Below, piece by piece: positions 26,347 to 35,016 of a stretch of 64,000 nt of DNA. The DNA is from Terrimonas sp. Lineage in GTDB: Bacteria > Bacteroidota > Bacteroidia > Chitinophagales > Chitinophagaceae. The notes beneath the pieces were generated by a model. That model made no database searches, had not been told where the DNA came from, and saw nothing but the letters and a program-made list of their open reading frames with translations. The position numbers were made by a program, and so were the translations under genes. Location: positions 124,001 to 188,000 of the forward strand of contig NZ_QCZJ01000007.1 of NCBI RefSeq assembly GCF_003075435.1, given 5' to 3'. How positions within the stretch are numbered: the first letter of the stretch is position 1; each line of letters starts with the position of its first letter.

Positions 26347-26728
26347 ATGAGAAAAAAATTCAGAAGGTTTGCTCTTTTCATACTCATACTCCTGACAATT
26401 GATATTTGTTCCCTCAATCATTCCATATTTACAAAGGCAATATTAAAATGGGAGGAAATGTAGTGATGGTACCCGGTCCTAAATGGTGCATTCACTATTA
26501 TGTCATTTAGATAGTATTAAAACAAATGCATTTTCATTAGTTTCCTACAAAACAATCATTGGCATTGTAAGCGCTACAGGCAATGCTGCAGGAAAGCCGC
26601 CACACCTGCACTATACTATAAAAACAATTATTCCCTATCCCTGGAGAATAGATAAAAGCAAACAGGGATGGAAAAAAATGTTTTACTTAAATCCGGTTGA
26701 ATTGCTTAATAAAAATCTCACGAGATAA
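26347..26728 (+). pseudogene. Degraded M23 (LytM) peptidase gene
   Basis: An intact ATG starts a membrane/signal segment (MRKKFRRFALFILILLTIDI) that ends at a stop after 38 codons. An overlapping frame then reads MGGNVVMVPGPKWCIHYY, and after a frameshift at ~26505 the remaining frame reads HLDSIKTNAFSLVSYKTIIG and SATGNAAGKPPHLHY, followed by WRIDKSKQGWKKM and NPVELLNK. PPHLHY is the HxH zinc motif of M23 peptidases, and GGNVV...IHYY.HLDS is the strand before it. The region with the first zinc ligands (HxxxD) is absent, so an internal deletion plus frameshift has inactivated the gene. Confidence 0.82.
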
Positions 26729-26835
26729 AACTAAATGTCATAGTTGCATCTTCCTTTTTCTGCACTTCCAAACCAGAATAATTACATGCCAGATATAATT
26801 ATCTTTATGCTTTACGTAAATCGTAACTTTAATGC

Positions 26836-27492
26836 ATGGAATTAATCTTCGGAACCATAGCTGCCCTGTTGCCAATTATCAACCCTTTCAGTACAGCGCC
26901 AATGTTTATTTCACTTACCGAAGGGTATAGCAACGCAGAGCGTAATAACCAGGCTAAGAAAGGTGTAATATATATGACCTGTATATTACTGGTGTTCCTG
27001 ATAGCCGGCACATTCATTATGAATTTTTTCGGGCTTTCATTGCCAGGCATGCGTATTGCCGGCGGTATATTGGTTTCCGGTGTGGGCATGGGCATGTTAA
27101 AACCCAAAGACAGTGAGCATACCGATGCTGAAAGGGCGGAAGCCGTTGCAAAAAGAGATATATCATTTACGCCGCTTGCCATGCCAAGCCTCAGCGGTCC
27201 CGGTGCTATTTCTGTTGTTATTGGCATGAGCTCTGTAGCCAAAGGAGCATTTATGGATTATGTATACATTGCCATAGGTATATTGGTAGTAGCAGCAATT
27301 GTATATCTCACACTGCGTTCATCAAACAGGCTGGTAAAATTATTAGGCGTAAACGGCCTGCACGCCATGACGAAAATTATGGGCTTCATCATCCTTTGTG
27401 TTGGTGTGCAGTTTGTTGTTACCGGTGTGCTGGGAGTATTGACGGGTGAAGAGGTAAAGACGTTTATACAGTCTTTTGGGCAGAGTCGTTAA
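26836..27492 (+). CDS. MarC family integral membrane protein
   Basis: A 218-residue membrane protein with about six helices. It starts MELIFGTIAALLPIINPF, includes the family motif NPFSTAPMFISLTEGY, and has RIAGGILVSGVGMGML, FTPLAMPSLSGPGAISVVIG and ILCVGVQFVVTGVLGVL, all typical of the MarC/NAAT family. Its transport role is unproven in most bacteria. It is intact although it sits between two stretches of decayed genes. Confidence 0.92.
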   Translation: MELIFGTIAALLPIINPFSTAPMFISLTEGYSNAERNNQAKKGVIYMTCILLVFLIAGTFIMNFFGLSLPGMRIAGGILVSGVGMGMLKPKDSEHTDAERAEAVAKRDISFTPLAMPSLSGPGAISVVIGMSSVAKGAFMDYVYIAIGILVVAAIVYLTLRSSNRLVKLLGVNGLHAMTKIMGFIILCVGVQFVVTGVLGVLTGEEVKTFIQSFGQSR

Positions 27493-27604
27493 GGCTCTTT
27501 TATAGCAATAAATTCCAATTTCAGAAATCATGTTAATATATTCTTTATAGCCTAACTTGTAAAATATTTTACATTTTGTATCTTACTGTATAGTAATCCA
27601 AAAA

Positions 27605-27856
27605 GTGCTTTCCCATGATCACCTACTCAAAATTCATGATGTGCTGATTTTTGAACAAGTTACGCAACAGAATATTCATCTCTGTCAGCAGAAATTTGGA
27701 TTATATACGGAAGAAAGAGAGATCATGATTGGCAGGTACGAAATAAAGAACGTGCTTGTTGACCTGGTATTAAATGATTTCAAAAAACATAAGTTTGATT
27801 TTAAAAAGCAGATGACTTTCTGGAAATTGTTTGCAGTGTATCAGCATGTGGTGTGA
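27605..27856 (+). CDS. Doubtful small protein
   Basis: An 83-codon frame that can only start at GTG. It reads DVLIFEQVTQQNIHLCQQKF and LVLNDFKKHKFDFKKQM, with coding-like composition but no recognised family, signal or membrane helix. Given the pseudogenes on both sides it may be a fragment. Confidence 0.25.
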   Translation: MLSHDHLLKIHDVLIFEQVTQQNIHLCQQKFGLYTEEREIMIGRYEIKNVLVDLVLNDFKKHKFDFKKQMTFWKLFAVYQHVV

Positions 27857-27910
27857 GAAAGTTCTAAGGAGGAGGTGACCCGATTATTATATACTTAAAG
27901 AAAAGAAGCT

Positions 27911-28115
27911 ATGAACATCAAACAACCTACTTCCATAATTTGCTTTACATTTGGTTTTTCTTTTTTGTAAGGGCTCAGTCAGCAATCAATTAGCCGAAAA
28001 AAAACTTTTTGACGGCAGGTTTGAAATGAGCAGAACACAGGCATTGAACAATGCCTTTAAACACCAAACACATTACAGAGGCAAACTATCATATACATTT
28101 GCCTTGCAGGTGTAA
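27911..28115 (+). pseudogene. Remnant of a secreted protein gene
   Basis: An ATG starts a signal-like peptide (MNIKQPTSIICFTFGFSFL) that stops after 19 codons. In shifted frames the reading goes on as FFVRAQSAIN and then NQLAEKKLFDGRFEMSRTQA and RGKLSYTFALQV before a stop. The phrase FDGRF recurs just downstream (near 28140), so further pieces of the same gene may follow. The family is not recognised. Confidence 0.5.
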
Positions 28116-28175
28116 AACCTCCCAAGGAGAAATTATTTTGACGGTCGGTTTTATTGGCAATAATTTTCCACGCGT

Positions 28176-28577
28176 ATGCTGAATTTAAAAAGCCAGGTTA
28201 ATGCAATTGTTATTACAGTAATGATTTTAATTACCGTGCTTACCATCTTCATTATTAAAACAATTAATACTCCTCCGGCGATTCTTGTAATTAAACCTCC
28301 GCCTGTTGATTCTGCTATTGTAAGAGGAATGACAACATTCAAAAAAAATTGTAATGTATGCCATTCAACAAAAACGCAATTACATTATAAATTTGCCGGA
28401 ATAGTTGATAGATTAGGAGAAAACTATCTCAGACTTTATATCACCAGGCAAGACTCTCTTACAAATATTAAAGACCCTTATGCAATGCAGTTAAAGGAAG
28501 AATACAAAATGGCAAATAGCCACAATTTTAAATACTCAAAAAAAGAACTTGATGACCTGATAGCATATTTGCGATAG
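28176..28577 (+). CDS. Membrane-anchored monohaem cytochrome c
   Basis: A 133-residue protein with an N-terminal membrane anchor (residues ~9-29, AIVITVMILITVLTIFIIK) and a small cytochrome c domain. The haem motif is CNVCH in FKKNCNVCHSTKTQ; a methionine in EYKMANSHNFKYS is the likely sixth ligand, and the C-terminal helix SKKELDDLIAYLR is typical of class I cytochromes. It faces the periplasm and probably passes electrons between membrane enzymes. No partner oxidase is near. Confidence 0.88.
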   Translation: MLNLKSQVNAIVITVMILITVLTIFIIKTINTPPAILVIKPPPVDSAIVRGMTTFKKNCNVCHSTKTQLHYKFAGIVDRLGENYLRLYITRQDSLTNIKDPYAMQLKEEYKMANSHNFKYSKKELDDLIAYLR

Positions 28578-28615
28578 TGGGATATAATACATTACGCATT
28601 GCGGAAGTTACAAAC

Positions 28616-28945
28616 TCACATAGCAGTAATTCTTGAAATTTTGACGAAATTATTCGAACATCTCCCTTCGTCAATAGAGAAATCAATTTTTACTTTAACA
28701 GGAAATATTGTGTTATTGGTGATATTATAAGCGGAAGGCATTTCAGAAATCAAAAAGAACGAATCTCCATTAGAAGGTTGTTTCCCATCTATCACGATCA
28801 TATATCCACCACAACAGCCACCGCAATATCTTCCGTCCATACCAATTATTTCAGCATTATGCAAATATGTGTTATGCTTTTTGCAAGAGAGAAAAAATAT
28901 TAACAGTAGTAATATGGAAAACAAGCCGAATTGTTTGACTTGCAT
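28616..28945 (-). CDS. Small lipoprotein with a CGGCCGG motif
   Basis: From the ATG giving MQVKQFGLFSILLLLIFFLSC the product is 109 residues, a lipoprotein with Cys in FFLSC. The mature part has RYCGGCCGGYMIVIDG, a paired-cysteine and glycine motif followed by beta-strand-rich sequence. Small lipoproteins with this kind of C-C-GG motif are seen in Bacteroidota, but I know of no assigned function. The upstream extension lacks signal character. Confidence 0.6.
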   Translation of the reverse strand: MQVKQFGLFSILLLLIFFLSCKKHNTYLHNAEIIGMDGRYCGGCCGGYMIVIDGKQPSNGDSFFLISEMPSAYNITNNTIFPVKVKIDFSIDEGRCSNNFVKISRITAM

Positions 28946-29030
28946 TTCTCTATGCTTTAAATGTTGACTTCCCGGAAAATGAGATCGTTGCATGTATAAT
29001 GACAGAAAAATACAAACGCAAGCTGGTTTC

Positions 29031-30083
29031 TCATTTCACCTCCTCCCTCCTTTCCATAATCTCCCTCCACGTTGTAATAATAATACCTTCTTTTTCCAGG
29101 CTCTTTTTAAACTGCGGGTCCATCATCGCCAGCATATCTCCCTTTCTTCGGGTACCCGAGCCTGATATATGCTGAAAGATATCAGAAGGATTGGTGCAAT
29201 GCATTAATACCATAGTCAGCCCGGGCTTTAAGGAAGCAATAGTTTCTGAATATTTTTTTGTGTAAAATGCCTGCAAGGCTTTGTCTGATTTTTTAGCTTC
29301 TTCGGGTATATCCCAGGTGCCGCTGTTATTATGCAGATCATCCAGTACGGGCAAGCCTGCATTCCAAACCATTTTGCCAATGGCTTCTGCCCTGTCTAAT
29401 ATTGCCGGCGCTTTCAACTCCATGCCTTCTTTCCATTTGCCCGCTTTTTGCAATTCATTTTTCTGCCGTTCTATATAATCTGCACGGAGGTAAGTATTGT
29501 GTCCGGCTGGCAACATGACCGGAATTTTCTTTTCAATGCCAAGCTTTATATACTTTTCCAGGAATGCTTCAGAGGCAAATAATGTTCCCATATGCGAATC
29601 CATATGCGTTGGTATAAAACCCATGGTAATAGCCCTGTCTAACTGCGCCCTTATTTCTTTATCCACTTCTTCAGGCGAGGCGTGTTGCACAACGTCTTCC
29701 GCTTCATGCCACATAGCGCCTTCCTCATCTACCAGGCCTGGCGTTGCAGGTTTACCCATCAACGGCGGCCAACGGTAATTATTCCATTCTGAGGTAAGGG
29801 TAAGATGCAATCCGCCATCGTGCTTAGGATTTGCTTTGATATACTTTACCACCTGCGGTACCCAGGGGCATGGCATCATTACGCTGAAGGAGGATGCAAC
29901 ACCTTTATCAATAGCATTTTTAACACCTTCATTGGAGTCGAATGACATACCTGCGTCATCTACATGTAGTACTATTACTTTAGCGCCTTTTGGCCAGCCG
30001 AGCTTTTCGGCATACGTGGGTTCCTGGGCTGATGATATTATGCTTATGAGCAGGGGTGATAAAACAAGAAAACTGTATTTCAT
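29031..30083 (-). CDS. ChbG/YdjC-like carbohydrate deacetylase, secreted
   Basis: A 350-residue protein with a signal peptide ending near SAQEPTYAEKLG. The metal-binding motifs of the YdjC/ChbG/HpnK family are present: VIVLHVDDAGMSFDSNEGV with the Asp-Asp pair, GGLHLTLTSEWN, and FIPTHMDSHMGTLF. These enzymes remove N-acetyl groups from chitooligosaccharides or related sugars. The leader places it in the periplasm. It lies upstream of no obvious partner; the sugar transporter gene is its divergent-free neighbour on the same strand, separated by ~125 bases. Confidence 0.85.
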   Translation of the reverse strand: MKYSFLVLSPLLISIISSAQEPTYAEKLGWPKGAKVIVLHVDDAGMSFDSNEGVKNAIDKGVASSFSVMMPCPWVPQVVKYIKANPKHDGGLHLTLTSEWNNYRWPPLMGKPATPGLVDEEGAMWHEAEDVVQHASPEEVDKEIRAQLDRAITMGFIPTHMDSHMGTLFASEAFLEKYIKLGIEKKIPVMLPAGHNTYLRADYIERQKNELQKAGKWKEGMELKAPAILDRAEAIGKMVWNAGLPVLDDLHNNSGTWDIPEEAKKSDKALQAFYTKKYSETIASLKPGLTMVLMHCTNPSDIFQHISGSGTRRKGDMLAMMDPQFKKSLEKEGIIITTWREIMERREEVK

Positions 30084-30208
30084 AATGGTGAGATGTTACA
30101 AAAAAGAGGCATTAGCAAAAAACGAATACTCATTATATCTGTAATTTAGATATAACCAGAATAACTCAGATCTGCACACTAACCAGCACACGGAATACGC
30201 GGATGTTA

Positions 30209-31594
30209 CTATTCTTCTTTCACCAATTTCTTTTCAAGTTCCTCCAGTGATACTCCTTTTGTTTCAGGCATAGCGGTTAGTACCCATACCAGTTGCAACA
30301 CCATCATAAATGCAAAAAATGCAAAAATGGGCCATGGGTTTTGACCGAAAATACCATCTTTTTCATCAAGAAATATCGGTGTGATAAGCGTAATAATAGC
30401 AGCAAACACCCAGTGCACACTCGCTCCGAATGATTGACCCAGCGCACGCACTTTATTGGGAAATATTTCAGAAATGAAAACCCATATTACAGCGCCCTGC
30501 CCCATAGCATGTGCACCAATAAAAAGCAGTAAAGAAAAAAGTAAAAAAGAAGGGCTTGAGCCTACATAAAAAGCATAGGCAACCATCGAAAGGCTGAGAA
30601 TATACCCGAAAGAACCAATGATAAGCAACATTCTCCTGCCTACCCTGTCAATAAGATACAGTCCAACGAAGGTGAAAAGAAGATTTGAACCGCCAATAGC
30701 TATTGAATTAAAAAGAGATTCTTTTGCCCCTAAACCCGCACGCTCTAGAATTTCAGGTGCATAATATAATACAAAGTTTATTCCTGACCATTGATTAAAA
30801 AAAGCTACCATAAAAGCCAGCCATATAATCCTGCTGTATTTCGCGCTGAAGAAGCCTTTTCCTTTTGACTGGTTTTCGTGCCGAAGGCTTTCTGAGATGG
30901 CGGAAGCTTCTTCTTCAGGATTTTGTATACCCAGTTTTTGCATTATTGTAATGGCAGTCTTATTATCCTTCTTTCTTGCTATCAACCACCTGGGGCTTTC
31001 CGGTATTTTTATAACCATTGCAGTATAAATAAGAGAAGGCAATGCCATAATACCAAGCATCCAGCGCCAGTCATTTTCCCCTCCCACACCTTTAAAAAAA
31101 TAATTTGAGAGAAAGGCAATCAAAACACCTAGTACAATATTGAACTGGTACATTGCCCCCAGTCTGCCCCTTGTAGCCGGGGTTGAAATTTCTGATATAT
31201 AGGTAGGAGCCGTTACGGATGAAACGCCAATACCTACCCCACCAATAAACCTGAAAAATGAAAATGTATAGGGATCCTGCGCCAATGCTGAGCCAAAGGC
31301 TGAAACCGAAAATAATATGCCTATCCAAAATAAAACCTTCTTTCTGCCATATACCTCAGTGGGCATGCCTCCGAAAATTGAACCAATTACTGTGCCCCAC
31401 AATGCCATCGACATAATAAAAAAACCATGAAATAAAGGAGAAGATGGCCACAACTCCTTAATAGGAAGATTGGCGCCTGAAATAACTACTGTATCAAATC
31501 CAAAAATAAAACCGGCAAGAGCAGCGATCAATGAAATACCAAATAAACTAACACCGCCTTTTGCGGCTGAAGCATCGTTAGAGGACAGTTGCAT
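30209..31594 (-). CDS. MFS sugar transporter (sugar porter family)
   Basis: A 461-residue protein with 12 membrane helices and the sugar porter signatures: GFDTVVISGANL in helix 1, GRKKVLFW after helix 2, IPESPRWLIARKK before the central loop, YLIDRVGRRMLL after helix 8, and MPETKGVSLEELEKK at the C-terminus. It should co-transport a hexose or pentose with protons or sodium. It may share an operon with the downstream secreted deacetylase gene (gap ~125 bases), which would suggest amino sugar use, but that is inference. Confidence 0.93.
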   Translation of the reverse strand: MQLSSNDASAAKGGVSLFGISLIAALAGFIFGFDTVVISGANLPIKELWPSSPLFHGFFIMSMALWGTVIGSIFGGMPTEVYGRKKVLFWIGILFSVSAFGSALAQDPYTFSFFRFIGGVGIGVSSVTAPTYISEISTPATRGRLGAMYQFNIVLGVLIAFLSNYFFKGVGGENDWRWMLGIMALPSLIYTAMVIKIPESPRWLIARKKDNKTAITIMQKLGIQNPEEEASAISESLRHENQSKGKGFFSAKYSRIIWLAFMVAFFNQWSGINFVLYYAPEILERAGLGAKESLFNSIAIGGSNLLFTFVGLYLIDRVGRRMLLIIGSFGYILSLSMVAYAFYVGSSPSFLLFSLLLFIGAHAMGQGAVIWVFISEIFPNKVRALGQSFGASVHWVFAAIITLITPIFLDEKDGIFGQNPWPIFAFFAFMMVLQLVWVLTAMPETKGVSLEELEKKLVKEE

Positions 31595-31649
31595 GTTTTT
31601 TTGTAATGAATATAGTTGTTTTTTGGGATTATGTTGAAATTGTGTATTT

Positions 31650-31800
31650 CAGTGATATTGCTATTGTTTATGCTTGTATTTTTTCCAGCACTGCTCCACA
31701 GTCTGTCATTCCGACCAAAAGAGGAGTCTATTACAACCCGACACCTAATATATAAACCGTAACAAAACTCAGTTCAGATGCTTCGTGCCTCAGCATAACA
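31650..31800. repeat. Left direct repeat flanking the GIY-YIG gene
   Basis: About 150 bases starting CAGTGATATTGCTATTGTTT and continuing through CACAGTCTGTCATTCCGACC to AGATGCTTCGTGCCTCAGCA. The same order, roughly three quarters identical, recurs at 32410-32560 after the GIY-YIG gene in the same orientation. Confidence 0.75.
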
Positions 31801-31936
31801 AACCGCAGTGCTGTGTTCGGTATCAGGACTATTGTTGACATTGGTACTATTATTCAAATACATTCTTCCGCCTGTCATGCCGAGGCACGAGGCATCCGTA
31901 TAAGATTACCATATACAGGAAATTTGAGATGCACCC
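31770..31936. repeat. Palindromic repeat family 1, copy B
   Basis: Arms AGATGCTTCGTGCCTCAGCA and CATGCCGAGGCACGAGGCAT, with an outer right end GGAAATTTGAGATGCACCC like those of copies A and E. The matching outer left end is missing, replaced by the direct-repeat sequence. The core (ACTATTGTTGACATTGGTAC) is close to that of copy E. Confidence 0.8.
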
Positions 31937-32000
31937 TTCCGACCTAAGAAGGAATCAATTCTTCTCAAATGAATTAATTTCACATTAAAGCTAACCTCCT

Positions 32001-32351
32001 ATGCCAGCAGCAAATTCTTTATACTATGTATACATTTTAACCAATTTTACAAAAACTGTTTTGTATACAGGTATAACAAATAATCTTCCACAAAGAATTA
32101 TTGAACATTATTTAGCCAGGGGAAATCAAAGTAGTTTTACCGGTAAATACAATTGCTTCTATTTACTTTACTACGAAGATTTTAAATATGTAAATGATGC
32201 TATTATGCGGGAAAAAGAAATTAAAGGATGGCGCAGGGCTAAGAAGATGGCCTTAATCCGTTCATTTAATTCCGAAATGAAATTTCTGAATACTGAACTT
32301 TTTGATGAATGGCCGCCAAAAGAAATGCATCATAGAAAAGATATGCTATAA
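32001..32351 (+). CDS. GIY-YIG nuclease family protein
   Basis: A 116-residue protein of the small YhbQ/UPF0213-like GIY-YIG group. The catalytic motif appears as YYVYILTN...LYTGITN, followed by the conserved Arg in NLPQRIIEHY and a second part AIMREKEIKGWRRAKKMALI with the metal-binding Glu. Function of these stand-alone domains is unsettled; many copies per genome are common in Bacteroidota. It is flanked by direct repeats of ~150 bases and palindromic elements, which raises the possibility that it belongs to a mobile unit. No Shine-Dalgarno sequence is seen. Confidence 0.88.
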   Translation: MPAANSLYYVYILTNFTKTVLYTGITNNLPQRIIEHYLARGNQSSFTGKYNCFYLLYYEDFKYVNDAIMREKEIKGWRRAKKMALIRSFNSEMKFLNTELFDEWPPKEMHHRKDML

Positions 32352-32366
32352 CGCTGTTTGCACAAT

Positions 32367-32491
32367 AGATGTCTCCTTAGGTCGACATGACAAACTGCAG
32401 GATAATACCCAGCAGTATTGCTACTGTCCATCATTTGTATTTAGCCCGGCATTGCACCACAGTCTGTCATTCCGACTAAAGGAGGAATCTG
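32367..32491. repeat. Related palindrome with a different head
   Basis: Left arm GTCTCCTTAGGTCGACATGA(CAAACTGC) pairs imperfectly with right arm (GCACCACA)GTCTGTCATTCCGACTAAAG(GAGG). The spacer of ~65 bases resembles the core of family 1. It starts 16 bases after the GIY-YIG stop. Confidence 0.7.
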
Positions 32492-32600
32492 TTAGAACAT
32501 GACACCTATATACAAACCATAACAAAGGACAATTCAGATGCTTCGTGCCTCGTCATGGCAGACTGCGGTGGGGGTATACTCATTATTGATGCCATCCCTG
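32410..32600. repeat. Right direct repeat and family 1 half copy C
   Basis: Begins CAGCAGTATTGCTACTGTCC and parallels 31650-31800 up to AGATGCTTCGTGCCTCGTCA. The family 1 element stops after its left arm (GGCAGACTGCGGTG), so this is a half copy. It ends a few bases before the porin gene's stop. Confidence 0.7.
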
Positions 32601-32609
32601 AAAACTTCA

Positions 32610-33974
32610 TTACCGCGCATTGAATATAAATGCAGGTTTAATATTCACCATTATATATGCCCAGTTATTATTTTTTTTAGCGTCCGTAATATTTTTTACG
32701 CCGGCTGATGACAAAGAAGCTGTACTAAAAAAATGACTATACCCGGCTTCAAAGCCAATGATCTTAGTCAGGCTATAGCTGGCTACCACATCTACTTCAG
32801 TTCCAAAATTTCTTGTCAATGTATTTCCTGTATTATTATACACTGCACTTGCACTAAAAAACTGGTGCACATCCCCGGATAGTTGTAATAATGGGGAAGG
32901 CTTGAACCTTGTCTTAACATAGCAATCTGTAAGACCTTTATTTCCAAAAGCACTTGCGGCATAGAAGTAATCCATAAATCCCCAAAACTTATGTGCTGTT
33001 CCATACAAAGGATCAAATGCGTGGCTGATATTTCCTGACGCCCCTCCTGTTGTGTAATCAATGCCGGGACCAATACTCCACTTATTATTTACATTATACA
33101 ACAGGCTGGCTGCTAATAATGCTGCGGAAAGTTTTTGTCCGGCTGATGTATGCCCGGTTTGGTAATACACTGAGGCAGTAATATCTGTTTTACCGAAATT
33201 ATTCATAGTATGCAAGCCGGTTGTAAACCTGCTCCACGCACCGTTGTCCCAGGTTTTAACCGGAACGTTGTTTTCTATATTGATATGATATTTATTAAAC
33301 TGGTCGGCGAAAAACAGGAATGAAACATTTCCGGTTTTATATTTCCGGTTGGCATACAGGTATTCAAAGCTTTTATACATGCTGCCGGCATTGGTATTGC
33401 CTGTATAATTGCCCGGGGGTGTTTGATTATATTTTGTGCCGCTGGCATTTTCTTTATTTTGATTATAGGCAAATCCGCCATGCACCACTAAACCAGGCGA
33501 ACTAAATTGAATTACCGCGGCATCATGGCGGCGTGCCTGCTGCAGCCAGTCGAGATTGCCAATAAGCCGCTGATCATCGTACATCAGTTCCTGCCGGCCA
33601 AGTTTTAATGCAAGATTATACCGCTTGTTGGTAGTATCTGTTAACCCTATTTCAGCCCATGCTTCGTGTAGCATCATGCCATTGTTATCCTGGGTGGTTG
33701 TTTTATTTATGGTAGATGCGTCCTGCCCCCAAATACGCACATCCTGTACGGTTAATCCAAATTTTAAGCGATAGGTAGCAAACCCTGCACTTAGCCTTGT
33801 ACGTTGTGAAGTAAAAAAAGCAGGATCTGAGCTTTCGGGAAGTGGAGCACCCTGTCCGTCCCGCAATTCAGTTCGTGTACGCAATTGAGCCGACAGGCTA
33901 ACCTGTGCAGTAGTTTCGGTATGACATACCAGCAATAATATGATGCAGTATATGCCGCTTAATGTTAGTTTCAT
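32610..33974 (-). CDS. Alginate-export-like outer-membrane porin
   Basis: From the ATG giving MKLTLSGIYCIILLLVC the protein has 454 residues with a signal peptide and a beta-barrel of the alginate_exp family: SAQLRTRTELRDGQG, FFTSQRTRLSAGF, KFGLTVQDVRIWGQD, LHEAWAEIGLTD and LKLGRQELMYDDQRLIG are its hallmark strands. The name comes from AlgE-type porins, but alginate genes are absent. It is the last gene after nirB, nirD and the FocA/NirC channel, so it more likely admits nitrite, nitrate or another small anion through the outer membrane (inference). Confidence 0.88.
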   Translation of the reverse strand: MKLTLSGIYCIILLLVCHTETTAQVSLSAQLRTRTELRDGQGAPLPESSDPAFFTSQRTRLSAGFATYRLKFGLTVQDVRIWGQDASTINKTTTQDNNGMMLHEAWAEIGLTDTTNKRYNLALKLGRQELMYDDQRLIGNLDWLQQARRHDAAVIQFSSPGLVVHGGFAYNQNKENASGTKYNQTPPGNYTGNTNAGSMYKSFEYLYANRKYKTGNVSFLFFADQFNKYHINIENNVPVKTWDNGAWSRFTTGLHTMNNFGKTDITASVYYQTGHTSAGQKLSAALLAASLLYNVNNKWSIGPGIDYTTGGASGNISHAFDPLYGTAHKFWGFMDYFYAASAFGNKGLTDCYVKTRFKPSPLLQLSGDVHQFFSASAVYNNTGNTLTRNFGTEVDVVASYSLTKIIGFEAGYSHFFSTASLSSAGVKNITDAKKNNNWAYIMVNIKPAFIFNAR

Positions 33975-34067
33975 ATAAATTGTATTGAATAAAGATTCCC
34001 CTATGCGCATTTTTTAGAAAAAGCGCACCATGTTTTTTTGATAAAATAAGAGATAAGTTTTGTGAGA

Positions 34068-34892
34068 CTATGCTACTTTCTGCAAAGCATTTAATTCGGT
34101 TTTTGCCTGGCGGCCGTAAGTATAATATATAGCCATGCCTGTAAAGAGCAGCCCGCCCACTATATTTCCGGCAGTAACAATAAGCTGGTTATACAACCAC
34201 CAGTCTGTGATAGATACTTTAGCGCCAAACAGCATTCCGGCTGGAATAACAAACATATTTACAACAGCGTGCTCGTATCCCAAAGCAAAAAATATAAAAA
34301 TGGGAATGCCTGCAGCAAGGATTTTTCCGAGCGTTGATTTAGATGTCATTGCCATTACCACGCCCATACAAACCATCCAGTTACAAAGAATAGCTTTTAC
34401 AAATGCCGCAAATAAACCGGGAGCCCCGTGTTGCGCATAGCCGATCGTTTTCTTCTCTGCAACAGTAACCAGCATTTGATCTATAGCGCCAACGGATGCG
34501 ATTGTTCCTACTTCTGAAGCTGCCGCCCAATACAATACCGCGTATAGCAAACTTCCGATAAGGTTACCTAAGAACACTAATGACAGGTTTTTAAGCATGG
34601 TTGCCCTGCTTATTTTCTTTTCAAAATAAGCGAGGGGTATTAATGCAAAACTTCCGGTTACCAGTTCCAGCCCCAGAATAACGATAATCACAAATCCAAC
34701 AGGAAAAACAATTGCGCCTGTTAATGCAATTTTGGTTTGCGTAACTGCCGCATATGCCAGTGTTACAGAAATGGCAAGCAACGCGCCGGAAAGTATTCCG
34801 CGTATTAAAAGGTCTTTTGTACCTAATGAAGCTTTTGTTACAGCAGCATTCAGCATATTGCCTGCTACTTCTTTTGGAGTTACGTAGTCCAT
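34068..34892 (-). CDS. nirC: Formate/nitrite transporter (FocA/NirC family)
   Basis: A 274-residue channel protein with six helices and family motifs: GILSGALLAISVTLAY, FPVGFVIIVILGLELVTGSF, LVFLGNLIGSLLYAV, KAILCNWMVCMGVVMAM and ALGYEHAVVNMFVIPAGM, with NIVGGLLFTGMAIYYTYG at the end. The hydrophobic His in GYEHAVVNMF is the pore histidine of FocA/NirC channels. The position between nirD and a porin gene points to nitrite uptake. A hairpin lies between it and nirD, so its expression may be partly uncoupled. Confidence 0.9.
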   Translation of the reverse strand: MDYVTPKEVAGNMLNAAVTKASLGTKDLLIRGILSGALLAISVTLAYAAVTQTKIALTGAIVFPVGFVIIVILGLELVTGSFALIPLAYFEKKISRATMLKNLSLVFLGNLIGSLLYAVLYWAAASEVGTIASVGAIDQMLVTVAEKKTIGYAQHGAPGLFAAFVKAILCNWMVCMGVVMAMTSKSTLGKILAAGIPIFIFFALGYEHAVVNMFVIPAGMLFGAKVSITDWWLYNQLIVTAGNIVGGLLFTGMAIYYTYGRQAKTELNALQKVA

Positions 34893-34949
34893 ACAGTTGA
34901 TTTTAAGTGTTGGTTATTATAAAAAAGATTATCAGGACGCATTACAATA

Positions 34950-35003
34950 GTGAGAAGTGAGACATCAGAGGTGAAAGCTCACGTTTACCTCCTCTCTTCT
35001 CAC
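34950..35003 (-). terminator. Hairpin between nirD and the nitrite channel gene
   Basis: GTGAGAAG and CTTCTCAC bracket a longer imperfect stem with GAGGTGAAAG and TTTACCTC. No strong T-run follows, so it may be an attenuator or processing site rather than a full terminator. Confidence 0.4.
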
Positions 35004-35016
35004 GATTAACATAGCG

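Larger units (their letters stand above)
27493..28175. other. Decay region between marC and the cytochrome c gene
   Basis: About 680 bases with one doubtful small frame, one broken secreted-protein gene and otherwise no coding sequence. Together with the two pseudogenes upstream of marC it suggests a zone tolerant of gene loss. Confidence 0.5.

Noticed and set aside
32610-33974. Alginate secretion function for the porin
   Set aside because: Only the fold name suggests it; no alginate genes nearby and the context is nitrite assimilation.
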